From Candidatus Methanogaster sp. UBA203 (GTDB lineage Archaea > Halobacteriota > Methanosarcinia > Methanosarcinales > Methanogasteraceae): a stretch of 6,231 nt of DNA. The notes below the pieces were generated by a model, which saw only the letters and a list, made by a program, of their open reading frames with translations, made no database searches and was not told the DNA's origin. Position 1 is the first letter of the stretch. Every line of letters begins with the position of its first letter. The translations under genes and the position numbers were made by a program. The DNA lies in the NCBI GenBank assembly GCA_002503595.1, contig DASC01000213.1, forward strand, positions 1 through 6,231, written 5' to 3'. Shown in pieces: positions 1 through 5,853 of the stretch.

Positions 1-39
1 ATCAAAGAAGCCATGATCGCAGCAGGGGGCGGGAAATGA
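1..39 (+). CDS. C-terminal tail of an unidentified gene (partial, runs off the left edge)
   Basis: Frame 1 is open from the first base to a TGA at 37-39 and reads IKEAMIAAGGGK. The glycine/alanine-rich ending is plausible for a real protein tail, and a plus-strand gene here would converge on the prenyltransferase that ends at 137. Only twelve residues are visible, so no family can be named. Frame 3 is also open across this stretch (to a TAA at 138-140), so the choice of frame is uncertain. Confidence 0.35.
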   Translation: MKEAMIAAGGGK

Positions 40-136
40 TAAGCGAAATCGGAGAGACTGGTCAGAGCGCCCACAGAGCCCGCACCCGCACCCGGATGCC
101 GAATTTCGCCTGCAGGATCATATCCCTGATGTATGA
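40..136. other. Short intergenic gap between convergent genes
   Basis: This is the gap between the presumed plus-strand gene tail (stop 37-39) and the minus-strand prenyltransferase (stop codon 137-139). An ATG at 36-38 overlaps the TGA and opens a 34-codon frame to 138-140, but its arginine-rich product resembles nothing known and I do not call it. No T-tract or strong hairpin terminator was seen for either side. Confidence 0.4.
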
Positions 137-1078
137 CTAACCAACTGCGCCCAAGCCCACATCCGCGATCATCGCTGTAAAGATCACTGCCCGGTACCAC
201 GATGCCTGCAGGAACAACCGTCCACCCCTCTCAGGCAGAGGTTTTTGCACAAAATCTGCCGCCTGCATTAGCATCCAGATTCCGGCAAGGATTGCGCCTG
301 TGAAGTAGATCAGCCCGAGATGCGGGTACGCAACATACCCGATGGCAAGCGAGAAGAGAACGCCGCAGACCCAGCATGCCATCACAAACTTCGATGTCGC
401 GGGAACGCCGAAGGTCACAGGAAACGTCGGAGCGCCCCGGATCCGGTCGCCCTCGACATCCCTTGCCACGCCTGATAACGTAAATCCCCAGTCCGTAACG
501 CAGATCATTGCGCCGAAGAATATTGCAGAGAGCGGCAGCAGCACACCATCGTCGGGCGCGTACAAGTGCACTGCGCCAAGATCGAGCACTCCCGCAGGAT
601 CGAATGCAAGCCACACCCCGATCGGCACGAGTCCGTACGCAAATCCGACCGGAAGAAAACTTAAGAAAGTGGCTCGTTTTGCGATGGCAGAGTATATGCT
701 GATCGCGAGGGTCGCGATGATGAGCGCCACAAGGGATTCGGGATTTAAGTAGAACGCAACCGATGCCGCAACGACGAAGAGAAGAAATGCGTACAAAAGC
801 CCCTGACGCCGTGTAACCCGCTCGGAAGCGAGAGGGCGGTCTGGCAGGTTGATCTTGTCGATGTCGATGTCGCAGCAGTCATTGAAGACATACGTGCTGG
901 TGATCGCACAGTATCCTCCGATGACAGCCAGTACGAATGGAAAAAGCGGTGGGAGCCCCCGTGTCAGCAGATAAGTGGCAAGAAGTGCGCTTGCTGCCGG
1001 AAGCGCAAGATCCATCGCGGAGATTTCGGGCCTTAATAGTTTGATGTATGCACCGATTGATGCCATGCTCACACTCAC
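137..1078 (-). CDS. UbiA-family integral membrane prenyltransferase (substrate unassigned)
   Basis: This is a polytopic membrane enzyme that would transfer an isoprenyl chain from a prenyl diphosphate to an acceptor. Both aspartate-rich Mg-diphosphate motifs are present: N66-D67-x-x-D70-x-x-x-D74, followed by KINLPDRPL, and D207-V-E-G-D211, followed by RIRGAPTFPV. About eight to nine hydrophobic segments span roughly residues 22-64, 93-158, 180-200 and 228-312. At 313 aa it is somewhat longer than the roughly 280 aa usual for archaeal geranylgeranylglyceryl-phosphate geranylgeranyltransferases; part of the excess is a loop around residues 159-180. It begins with GTG (1076-1078), which overlaps the TGA of atpC as GTGA and implies translational coupling; a GGAG lies about 12 nt upstream. 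An ATG four codons in (1064-1066) is an alternative start. It ends in TAG. The acceptor could be an archaeal ether lipid, a quinone/methanophenazine precursor or a tetrapyrrole; the sequence does not decide. The family is certain, the substrate is not. Confidence 0.9.
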   Translation of the reverse strand: MSVSMASIGAYIKLLRPEISAMDLALPAASALLATYLLTRGLPPLFPFVLAVIGGYCAITSTYVFNDCCDIDIDKINLPDRPLASERVTRRQGLLYAFLLFVVAASVAFYLNPESLVALIIATLAISIYSAIAKRATFLSFLPVGFAYGLVPIGVWLAFDPAGVLDLGAVHLYAPDDGVLLPLSAIFFGAMICVTDWGFTLSGVARDVEGDRIRGAPTFPVTFGVPATSKFVMACWVCGVLFSLAIGYVAYPHLGLIYFTGAILAGIWMLMQAADFVQKPLPERGGRLFLQASWYRAVIFTAMIADVGLGAVG

Positions 1079-2124
1079 AGCACCAGTCTGCTCCGGATCA
1101 CCTCGTCAGAGAGCCCTGCCTCCCTGCCGCGCACGATCATCCTGATGTTGCCGATCTCGTTTCTCTTGGAGAGGATGTAATCCATAATCGGGACGATCGA
1201 GAGCGGGTAGTAATGCGAGGTTCGTGCAGCGTACTCGAGCCAGTACTTCTCAAGACCGATCTCAACACCGATCAACGAGTCCATATCCTCGGTCACAATG
1301 CCTGTGAGGAGGTCGTCCCAGTACGGATAGTCCCGAAGCGATGCTGTGAATTCATCGAAAGGCAGTCCGGTCAGTTTGATAAGCGCAATCATGTTCAGCT
1401 TAAGCCCGCCCGGAATCAGCATATCGATGATCCGCTCCCGCTCAACCCCTGCTTTTGCGGACCTAAAGAGCGTCTTTAAATTCTTCATATCGACCTCTGT
1501 CCTGATCATCTCTGAAAATATGCGGTGGCTCTTCGTCTTTGGCTTGCGCACCGCCTCGACCTCGGTTAATTTTTCGTAGTAGAATTTGTCAAGCACATTC
1601 TCGAAGTGATCCAGTTCCTCTTCCGAATATCCCTCGAGCGGATAGTTCTGTCTTAACATTTCGGTGATCTCTGGCACATTCTTCTGCACGATCGTCGTCA
1701 GGTCGTGATAGCCAAACTGCCCTGCTGAGACCACGGATTCGAGGATTTCCTCATCGGTCGCCCCATATTTCTTCCCCCTGAGGATGGTCTTGATGTTCCA
1801 GACATCCCAGCATCTTAGATACTCGGATATCAGTTGGTGCGACTCTCCTGCCGATATGGTGAGCAGTTTTCTGTATGTCAGCGCAAGATTCTGGTTCAGG
1901 GCATGTTCGATCAGATTGACGCCGTCGAACTCTCGCGCAAGTTCGTCAACTTCTGCCTTGTATTCGGAGTCCTCGATGAACCTTGTGATCTCTGCGATCT
2001 CCATCTTCATCAGTCTCGGATACGCTTCCTTTGGCAGCAGTTTGCTCTTCATCGCCCGTACTCTTGCGCATAGGTACGCGTAACTTTTGGTGCCCTGTTT
2101 CCGTTTCCACGGTGTCTTCAGCAT
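1075..2124 (-). CDS. atpC: A-type (V/A) ATP synthase subunit C
   Basis: Subunit C (the d/Vma6/AC39 family) sits on top of the membrane rotor ring and links it to the central stalk of the archaeal A1Ao ATP synthase. The protein is nearly all helical and shows the family's repeated motifs. Near the N-terminus is Y-A-Y-L-C-A-R-V-R-A-M-K-S-K-L-L. In the middle is WDVWNIKTILRGKKYG, followed by the LD-x-x-Y-Y region and a second TEVDMKNLKTLFR copy. Near the C-terminus is PLSIVPIMDYILSKRNEIGNIRMIVRGREAGL. From the ATG at 2122-2124 it is 349 aa, the normal family length. AGGTGA at 2129-2134 lies 4-5 nt upstream, and a BRE/TATA promoter lies just above that. The frame is open back to an ATG at 2245-2247, but those 41 extra residues would run through the promoter and do not resemble the family. 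The last bases overlap the prenyltransferase start. Subunit C is usually inside the atp operon; none of its partners are seen here. Confidence 0.93.
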   Translation of the reverse strand: MLKTPWKRKQGTKSYAYLCARVRAMKSKLLPKEAYPRLMKMEIAEITRFIEDSEYKAEVDELAREFDGVNLIEHALNQNLALTYRKLLTISAGESHQLISEYLRCWDVWNIKTILRGKKYGATDEEILESVVSAGQFGYHDLTTIVQKNVPEITEMLRQNYPLEGYSEEELDHFENVLDKFYYEKLTEVEAVRKPKTKSHRIFSEMIRTEVDMKNLKTLFRSAKAGVERERIIDMLIPGGLKLNMIALIKLTGLPFDEFTASLRDYPYWDDLLTGIVTEDMDSLIGVEIGLEKYWLEYAARTSHYYPLSIVPIMDYILSKRNEIGNIRMIVRGREAGLSDEVIRSRLVL

Positions 2125-2128
2125 ATAT

Positions 2129-2134
2129 TCACCT
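2129..2134 (-). promoter_or_regulatory. Ribosome binding site of atpC
   Basis: AGGTGA reads on the minus strand 4 nt before the ATG at 2122-2124. It is the main reason for choosing this start over the upstream in-frame ATG at 2245-2247. Confidence 0.75.
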
Positions 2135-2159
2135 GTGTGCCTACAAAGGAGTCCGGATC

Positions 2160-2176
2160 GATATATATCTTTCGAT
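2160..2176 (-). promoter_or_regulatory. Archaeal BRE/TATA promoter of atpC-ubiA
   Basis: On the minus strand the sequence reads ATCGAAAG followed by ATATATATC, which is a purine/A-rich BRE-like element directly before a strong TATA box (TATA core 2161-2168). Transcription would be expected about 25 nt downstream, near 2138-2142, giving a short leader that just contains the AGGTGA at 2129-2134. The spacing is what archaeal TBP/TFB promoters show. It separates atpC-ubiA from metG as a transcription unit, although readthrough is possible. Confidence 0.7.
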
Positions 2177-2179
2177 TTA

Positions 2180-2194
2180 TCGGGGCTGCCCCGA
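2180..2194. repeat. GC-rich inverted repeat between metG and atpC
   Basis: TCGGGG (2180-2185) and CCCCGA (2189-2194) form a perfect 6-bp stem around a 3-nt CTG loop. It lies immediately upstream of the BRE of the atpC promoter and 66 bp past the metG stop. No T-tract follows on the minus strand, so a classical terminator is not supported. It could slow transcription leaving metG, act as an operator for the atpC promoter, or be chance. Confidence 0.35.
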
Positions 2195-2259
2195 GCCGTT
2201 GCTGTTGTTGCTGTCGGTACTTCGGTTGGGAGAGATCGCACCCCCATATCCGCTCAACG

Positions 2260-4257
2260 TCAAGCAACCGCCGTTCCAGCCGGAACCTCGCGCTCAGGTA
2301 CGAGCAGGATTGCACCACCGGAGTCGGAGCCGCCTGCAAGGATCATGCCTCGTGATTCGACGCCGAATAACTTGGCTGGCTGCATGTTTGCAAGCACCAC
2401 AACCTGCCTTCCAGCCAGATCGTCCGGATTATGAGTCTCTGCGATTCCGGCAACGATCTGCCGATCCCGGTTCTCGCCAAGATCGACAAGCAGTTTCAGA
2501 AGTTTCTTCGATTTCTTGATGGGTTCGGCGCTAACAATCGTGCCGATGCGGATGTCCAGTTCTGAAAACTCTTCGAAAGTGACGTGTTTCTTCTTTGTTG
2601 CCTTGCTGACCCGTTTCTCGAGAATCTCTTCCATCTCCTGTATCGTTGCGTCCTCGATCTTTGTAAAGAGCATCGCTGGCTTTGGTATCGGCTGCCCAAC
2701 CTCGATCTCGGATGTCGCTTCATCGTACGAAGCACCATCAAGCCCCGCGTCCATGCCGACCTGGTCCCACGCAGCAGATGCCGTCGCCGGCATCACCGGC
2801 TCAAATAATACGGCAAGAGCCTTTACGATCTGTAGGCAGTTCCTGACGACCTTTCCTGCACCATGCGTATCCGTCTTTATCAGTTGCCACGGCTCGTTTG
2901 ACTGGAAATAGACATTGCCAAACGCAGCAAGGTTCATCGCAGCATCGGTGCCGCGTTTAAACTCGTATTCATTGAATGCCGCGATCACAGCATCCTTCGT
3001 ATCCTCGATTTTCTCCACGACCTCCGGATCGATATCCCCATCAGGAACCGTGCCAAAGTTCTTGTGCGCGAAGAGCAGTGTGCGGTAGATGAAATTGCCG
3101 AGCGTCCCAACAAGTTCGTTGTTCACCTTCTCCTGAAAGACCTTCCACGAGAAGTTCAGTTCCTTCGTGTGCGAGGTGTAGCTTGCAAGATAGTACCGCA
3201 GCAGGTCGGGATGGAAGCCCTTGTCGAGATAATCGTCGTTCACCCAGACGACGTACCCCCTGCTCTTCGAGAACGTCTTATCCCCGATCTTGACCATTCC
3301 TGATGCGACAACCGCTCTTGGAAGCGTGTATCCCGCGCCTTTGAGGAGAGCGGGCCAGAAGATGCAGTGGTGGTAGATGATGTCTCCGCCGATGAAATGG
3401 ATGATATCGGTATCTCCGTCCGGGTTCATCCAGTATTTCTTCCAGTCTGCCCCGTGCTCGTCTGCCCACTCCTCTGTAAACGAGATATAACCGATCGGTG
3501 CGTCCACCCAGACATAGACCACCAGATCCTCATGATCAGGAAACCGGACGCCCCATTCGAGATTTCTCGTGATGCACCAGTCATGCAGTTCCTTATTGAC
3601 CCATCCCAAGGCATAATTCCTTGCATTCGATGTTCCGCCAAGTTTGTCAAGATAATCCGAAAGAAAATCTTTGAATTCTGATAATCTGAAAAAGAAATGC
3701 TCCTGTATCCGATATTCCGCTTTGCTCCTGCATATCTTACATAGCGGCTCAAGAATCTCCCCGGGCTCAAGGTGCTTGCCGCAACCCTGATCGCACTCAT
3801 CGCCCCGCGCCACAGCGCCGCAGTCAGGACAGATCCCTTCGACATACCGGTCAGGAAGAAACCGATCACACGTCGGGCAGTATGCGAGTTCGATATTCTG
3901 TGAAAAGACATAACCATTCGCAATCAGCGTATTCACGATCTCTGTGGTGCGGTTGTGGTTCGTCTCGGATTCGGTGTTTCCGAATTTGTCGAATATGATG
4001 TTTAATGACTTGAAGGTCCCATCAAAATGATCGTGATACTTTTGTACAAGTTCTGCCGGCGTTACGCCGAGTTCCTCTGCATTGATTACGATCGGTGTGC
4101 CATGCGCATCGGATCCGCATACAAACGTCGTATCCTTCCCCTGTTTCCGGAGCGACCGCACGAACAGGTCGGCCGGGATATACGTCCTGAGATGGCCGAT
4201 ATGCGCGGGTCCGTTCGCATACGGCAGTCCGCACGTGACGAGTGTTCTTCTCTGCAT
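2260..4257 (-). CDS. metG: Methionyl-tRNA synthetase with fused C-terminal tRNA-binding (EMAP-II/Arc1p-like) domain
   Basis: This class I synthetase charges initiator and elongator tRNA-Met with methionine in the cytoplasm. The Rossmann catalytic domain opens with LVTCGLPYANGPAHIGH, so the HIGH motif is residues 19-22. A zinc-knuckle insertion carries two Cys4 sets: C127/C130 with C143/C146, and C155/C159 with C173/C176. The KMSKS loop is TFSKS at residues 328-332 within KIGDKTFSKSRGYVVW. Phenylalanine at the second position is common in archaeal enzymes, while threonine at the first lysine position is notable. A helical anticodon-binding domain covers about 360-520. A charged helical linker (about 534-558) leads to an OB-fold tRNA-binding domain (about 560-665). 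The 665-aa length fits this full-length architecture. The ATG at 4255-4257 is the family start, but no Shine-Dalgarno sequence precedes it. raSEA lies 36 bp upstream on the same strand, so the two tRNA genes probably form an operon. Confidence 0.97.
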   Translation of the reverse strand: MQRRTLVTCGLPYANGPAHIGHLRTYIPADLFVRSLRKQGKDTTFVCGSDAHGTPIVINAEELGVTPAELVQKYHDHFDGTFKSLNIIFDKFGNTESETNHNRTTEIVNTLIANGYVFSQNIELAYCPTCDRFLPDRYVEGICPDCGAVARGDECDQGCGKHLEPGEILEPLCKICRSKAEYRIQEHFFFRLSEFKDFLSDYLDKLGGTSNARNYALGWVNKELHDWCITRNLEWGVRFPDHEDLVVYVWVDAPIGYISFTEEWADEHGADWKKYWMNPDGDTDIIHFIGGDIIYHHCIFWPALLKGAGYTLPRAVVASGMVKIGDKTFSKSRGYVVWVNDDYLDKGFHPDLLRYYLASYTSHTKELNFSWKVFQEKVNNELVGTLGNFIYRTLLFAHKNFGTVPDGDIDPEVVEKIEDTKDAVIAAFNEYEFKRGTDAAMNLAAFGNVYFQSNEPWQLIKTDTHGAGKVVRNCLQIVKALAVLFEPVMPATASAAWDQVGMDAGLDGASYDEATSEIEVGQPIPKPAMLFTKIEDATIQEMEEILEKRVSKATKKKHVTFEEFSELDIRIGTIVSAEPIKKSKKLLKLLVDLGENRDRQIVAGIAETHNPDDLAGRQVVVLANMQPAKLFGVESRGMILAGGSDSGGAILLVPEREVPAGTAVA

Positions 4258-4283
4258 CGAGTACTGGTTTTTGGATGTTGGGT

Positions 4284-4291
4284 GATATATT
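4284..4291 (-). promoter_or_regulatory. Possible TATA box for a near-leaderless metG transcript
   Basis: AATATATC on the minus strand is centred about 30 nt before the metG ATG, next to the raSEA stop codon. The 36-nt gap contains no Shine-Dalgarno sequence. A TATA box at this distance would start transcription a few bases before the ATG, which fits the leaderless mode common in archaea. metG may have its own promoter in addition to readthrough from raSEA. An AT-rich spacer could show this by chance. Confidence 0.35.
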
Positions 4292-4293
4292 CC

Positions 4294-5337
4294 TTATGGT
4301 CGTGCCTTGATGCGACGTGCAAGCGGCGCGCCATACGCCACATCCTCAAGTTCCACCACCTTCTGCCACAGATGCACGCAGTCGCACGTAATCTCGAGAT
4401 CAGAGATATCCTGCGAAAGCGAGAACCGGTTGATCGCACTGGCAGCGTCCCGGTCGCATCTGCCGCAGTTGTGCGGTCCGTACTTCGAACCCGCGCCGAC
4501 CGGATCGGACGTGATGATCAGGTCAGGATTCTCCCTCTTTGCATCCCGAAGCACCGCTATCGCACTCCAGAGCCATGGCGGGCGGTACTCGCCGCGTCTT
4601 TCGAGTTTCGCTACAAACGTCCCTCTCTGGACATTGCAGAGGTTGACCGAGACCGTCTCTGAATATCCGGATACATCGCGCACTGACCGGACCATGTCCC
4701 TCATTGCAGCACCTTCGGACAGGAACGGCGGCTTTAGAAGAAGATACGCCTTGACAGTCGCATCATACTGGTTTGCGACCTCGCTTGCACGGATAAAATC
4801 CTCAAACAAGAACCCTTTGTTGATGCAGACATCTCTGATCTCATCGCTGCTCGTCTCGACCCCGATCGCAATCTCAAAGTCCTTCCGGATTCTCTCTTTG
4901 CAGGAAGCAACTGTCCGTTGTGTCACGAATTCGGGCCTCGTCTCGATCAGCACCTTTGAAACATCGGGATCGCTTTCAAGTTCCTCGAGAATCACTGATC
5001 TCACTTCAAGCGGCACTTCGGACGCGTCGAGAAAACTGCCTGATGTGAAGATCTTCACCATGAACTTCCCATCCGGGCGGCGGGCAAGCGCATCATGGAA
5101 CGCTGCTACCAGATCATCAGGCGACGGCGGCACGGTTGCACTGTCCCTGGCAAAACCGCACATCGTGCATTCCTTCCCGCCCCGGCTCCGGTAGCAGCCA
5201 TACGTCCTGAGGATCATGGTCAGCGAGGGGATCACGCCATCAGGTAGCCGATCTGTCGAAGTCCATGCAGCAACCGGCTTATCCGGTGAATATTCTTTTT
5301 TTTTCATTTGATCTAATGGATTGATGGGGGCTGTCAC
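4294..5337 (-). CDS. raSEA: Archaeosine biosynthesis radical SAM protein RaSEA
   Basis: RaSEA works with ArcS: ArcS joins lysine to preQ0 at position 15 of archaeal tRNA, and RaSEA then cleaves the lysine side chain radically to leave archaeosine (G+). The protein shows the unusual wide-spaced iron-sulfur motif of this family, C48-x8-C57-x2-C60 within RTYGCYRSRGGKECTMCGF. Typical radical SAM barrel elements follow: FTSGSFLD at 97-104, IETRPE at 131-136 and GVETSSDEIRD at 159-169. Near the C-terminus is a family-specific second cysteine group, GPHNC291GRC294 with C318-D-C320, probably metal-binding. The 347-aa length is normal. The start is uncertain. GTG at 5335-5337 gives the full frame; ATG at 5305-5307, ten codons in, would still leave PDKPVAAW intact. 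Neither has a well-spaced Shine-Dalgarno sequence. It is probably the first gene of an operon with metG; ArcS and the transglycosylase are not in the window. ELP3-like relatives are the main alternative, but the motifs favour RaSEA. Confidence 0.93.
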   Translation of the reverse strand: MTAPINPLDQMKKKEYSPDKPVAAWTSTDRLPDGVIPSLTMILRTYGCYRSRGGKECTMCGFARDSATVPPSPDDLVAAFHDALARRPDGKFMVKIFTSGSFLDASEVPLEVRSVILEELESDPDVSKVLIETRPEFVTQRTVASCKERIRKDFEIAIGVETSSDEIRDVCINKGFLFEDFIRASEVANQYDATVKAYLLLKPPFLSEGAAMRDMVRSVRDVSGYSETVSVNLCNVQRGTFVAKLERRGEYRPPWLWSAIAVLRDAKRENPDLIITSDPVGAGSKYGPHNCGRCDRDAASAINRFSLSQDISDLEITCDCVHLWQKVVELEDVAYGAPLARRIKARP

Positions 5338-5348
5338 ACCAGTTGGTG
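5337..5348. repeat. Inverted repeat abutting the raSEA GTG start
   Basis: CACCA (5337-5341) and TGGTG (5344-5348) form a 12-bp dyad with a 2-bp centre directly against the GTG start codon of raSEA. It is short, and could be an operator half, a minor leader structure or chance. Confidence 0.25.
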
Positions 5349-5349
5349 C

Positions 5350-5369
5350 CGACAGTCCTCCCGCTGTCG
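5350..5369. repeat. CGACAG-N8-CTGTCG inverted repeat in the raSEA leader
   Basis: A perfect 6-bp stem (5350-5355 with 5364-5369) encloses an 8-nt loop. Read on the minus strand, the transcript direction of raSEA, the loop is CGGGAGGA, which contains a GGAGG that could pair with 16S rRNA. The dyad falls where transcription from the TATA-like element at 5374-5382 would start. It could be a dimeric repressor operator or an RNA hairpin displaying a Shine-Dalgarno sequence. That GGAGG lies 19 nt from the GTG, too far for ordinary use unless the leader folds. Confidence 0.4.
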
Positions 5370-5370
5370 A

Positions 5371-5385
5371 GTAAGTTTATGTAAG
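5371..5385 (-). promoter_or_regulatory. Possible raSEA promoter with a direct repeat across the TATA region
   Basis: On the minus strand this reads CTTAC-ATAAA-CTTAC. A weak TATA-like TTACATAAA is flanked by two identical 5-mers exactly 10 bp apart, one helical turn. Counting about 25 nt downstream puts a start near 5352 and a leader of roughly 15 nt to the GTG. It is the best promoter candidate I see for raSEA-metG, but the TATA match is weak. Confidence 0.35.
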
Positions 5386-5413
5386 GTGTGTTCTGTTCTG
5401 TTATGTATGTATC

Positions 5414-5427
5414 GCGGAAAACTCCGC
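5414..5427. repeat. Short hairpin GCGGA-AAAC-TCCGC
   Basis: Perfect 5-bp arms surround a 4-nt loop about 80 bp upstream of raSEA. No T-tract follows it in either direction, so I do not call it a terminator. Its role is unknown. Confidence 0.25.
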
Positions 5428-5600
5428 CATAATTGAGATTGCGGTTCTGCTGCTGAGTGGTCATGTGCGATCTGCAAAGCGTCAGCGGAATGCAAAGCAA
5501 AGCCGTTGGCGGCAGCGACGAAGCCAGCTGGTGCATCCAAACCGAATGCGAAAAAGCGATGTACAGGCTACGAACTTAAGTGGGGGGTTTGGTGACTTCG

Positions 5601-5605
5601 GGAGG
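5601..5605 (+). promoter_or_regulatory. Shine-Dalgarno sequence before the 79-aa ORF
   Basis: GGAGG lies 8 nt before the ATG at 5614-5616. Its strength and spacing are the main argument that the following short ORF is translated. It sits in a G-rich stretch, which weakens the argument. Confidence 0.45.
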
Positions 5606-5613
5606 CGGGCACG

Positions 5614-5853
5614 ATGCTATCACACGTGTTGGGGGGCGGGTGTGAATCTGATGATCGGAAGGGTTTTGTGAGGTGGGTCGAAGACTTAATGCAGAAGAAG
5701 AGTGAAGAGAGGTATGCGATGATTAAAGTTCGTCCAGAAGGATGCGCATATGGACTATGTTCGGATATAACACTGAATAGGCAGGATATGCGAAGTAAGT
5801 TTGAATACACAAAGTTAGCCAATGCCAGTTTAAGGAGAACAGTATGGAAGTAA
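5614..5853 (+). CDS. Small hypothetical protein, 79 aa, overlapping the next gene
   Basis: I do not recognise this protein. It is charged and soluble-looking, with no membrane segment. It has a glycine-rich start (HVLGGGCESDD), a likely amphipathic helix around FVRWVEDLMQKKSEERYAMIKV (about residues 18-39) and two cysteines close together (CAYGLC, about 44-49). Evidence that it is real: GGAGG is placed 8 nt before the ATG, and the stop (TAA 5851-5853) overlaps the start of the downstream gene by 10 bp in another frame, as in coupled accessory gene pairs. Against it: codon use mixes GC-rich and AT-rich choices, no family is recognised, and other frames here are also open. If real, it would be co-transcribed with the membrane-anchored ORF, divergently from raSEA. 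Confidence 0.35.
   Translation: MLSHVLGGGCESDDRKGFVRWVEDLMQKKSEERYAMIKVRPEGCAYGLCSDITLNRQDMRSKFEYTKLANASLRRTVWK
5620..5645. repeat. G-rich inverted repeat
   Basis: TCACAC (5620-5625) and GTGTGA (5640-5645) form a 6-bp stem around a G-rich 14-nt loop. Other G runs lie nearby (5582-5587, 5600-5602, 5607-5609, 5631-5636, 5638-5640). It falls at the start of the 79-aa ORF. It may be an RNA structure affecting its translation, or compositional chance. Confidence 0.25.
5832..5838 (+). promoter_or_regulatory. Strong Shine-Dalgarno sequence of the 116-aa ORF
   Basis: AAGGAGA lies 5 nt before the ATG at 5844-5846, inside the 3' end of the preceding small ORF. It fixes the start of the downstream gene with good confidence. 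Confidence 0.75.

Larger units (their letters stand above)
5338..5613. other. Intergenic region between divergent units, without a convincing gene
   Basis: The 276 bp between raSEA and the plus-strand small gene hold the presumed raSEA promoter and two dyads. They also hold a run of TGTTC/TGTTC/TGTTA then TGTA/TGTA (5389-5411), a hairpin GCGGA-AAAC-TCCGC (5414-5427) and the start of a G-rich stretch (5581 on). Open frames on both strands here (for example 5465-5671 plus, 5334-5540 minus) give low-complexity, arginine- or alanine-rich products with no family signature. I searched by eye for tRNA T-loops, SRP and RNase P RNA signatures and found none. No clear promoter for the plus-strand pair was identified. 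Confidence 0.5.

Noticed and set aside
62..139. TAG stop of the prenyltransferase as a read-through codon
   Set aside because: The product already ends like a normal UbiA protein. Read-through adds only 24 residues of no recognisable pattern before a TGA at 62-64, so TAG is treated as a true stop here.
2197..2216. Trinucleotide-like CAA/CAG run (polyglutamine in one frame)
   Set aside because: It is short and imperfect, and lies in the intergenic region. The polyglutamine appears only in a spurious frame.
2125..2247. N-terminal 41-residue extension of atpC back to an ATG at 2245-2247
   Set aside because: It would be translated through the BRE/TATA promoter and has no family resemblance. The ATG at 2122-2124 has a good AGGTGA and gives the normal length.
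4307..5194. 295-codon plus-strand frame opposite raSEA
   Set aside because: It is a serine/arginine-rich antisense frame with no motifs, produced by the codon bias of the real gene on the other strand, which has clear radical SAM signatures.
5279..5540. Minus-strand frames upstream of and overlapping the raSEA start
   Set aside because: They are low-complexity products with no family signature, and they run through the raSEA promoter and dyads.
5338..5613. tRNA, SRP RNA or RNase P RNA gene
   Set aside because: No T-loop, acceptor stem, SRP helix 8 or RNase P conserved block could be found by eye on either strand.
5465..5671. 68-codon plus-strand frame
   Set aside because: It is arginine- and glutamine-rich with no recognisable domain. 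It starts inside a non-coding-looking stretch and has no good Shine-Dalgarno sequence.
5640..5780. Possible C/D box sRNA (CTGATGAT near 5648, CGATGAT near 5717, CTGA near 5773)
   Set aside because: The boxes do not match the RUGAUGA/CUGA consensus in correct order and spacing, and the region overlaps likely coding sequence.
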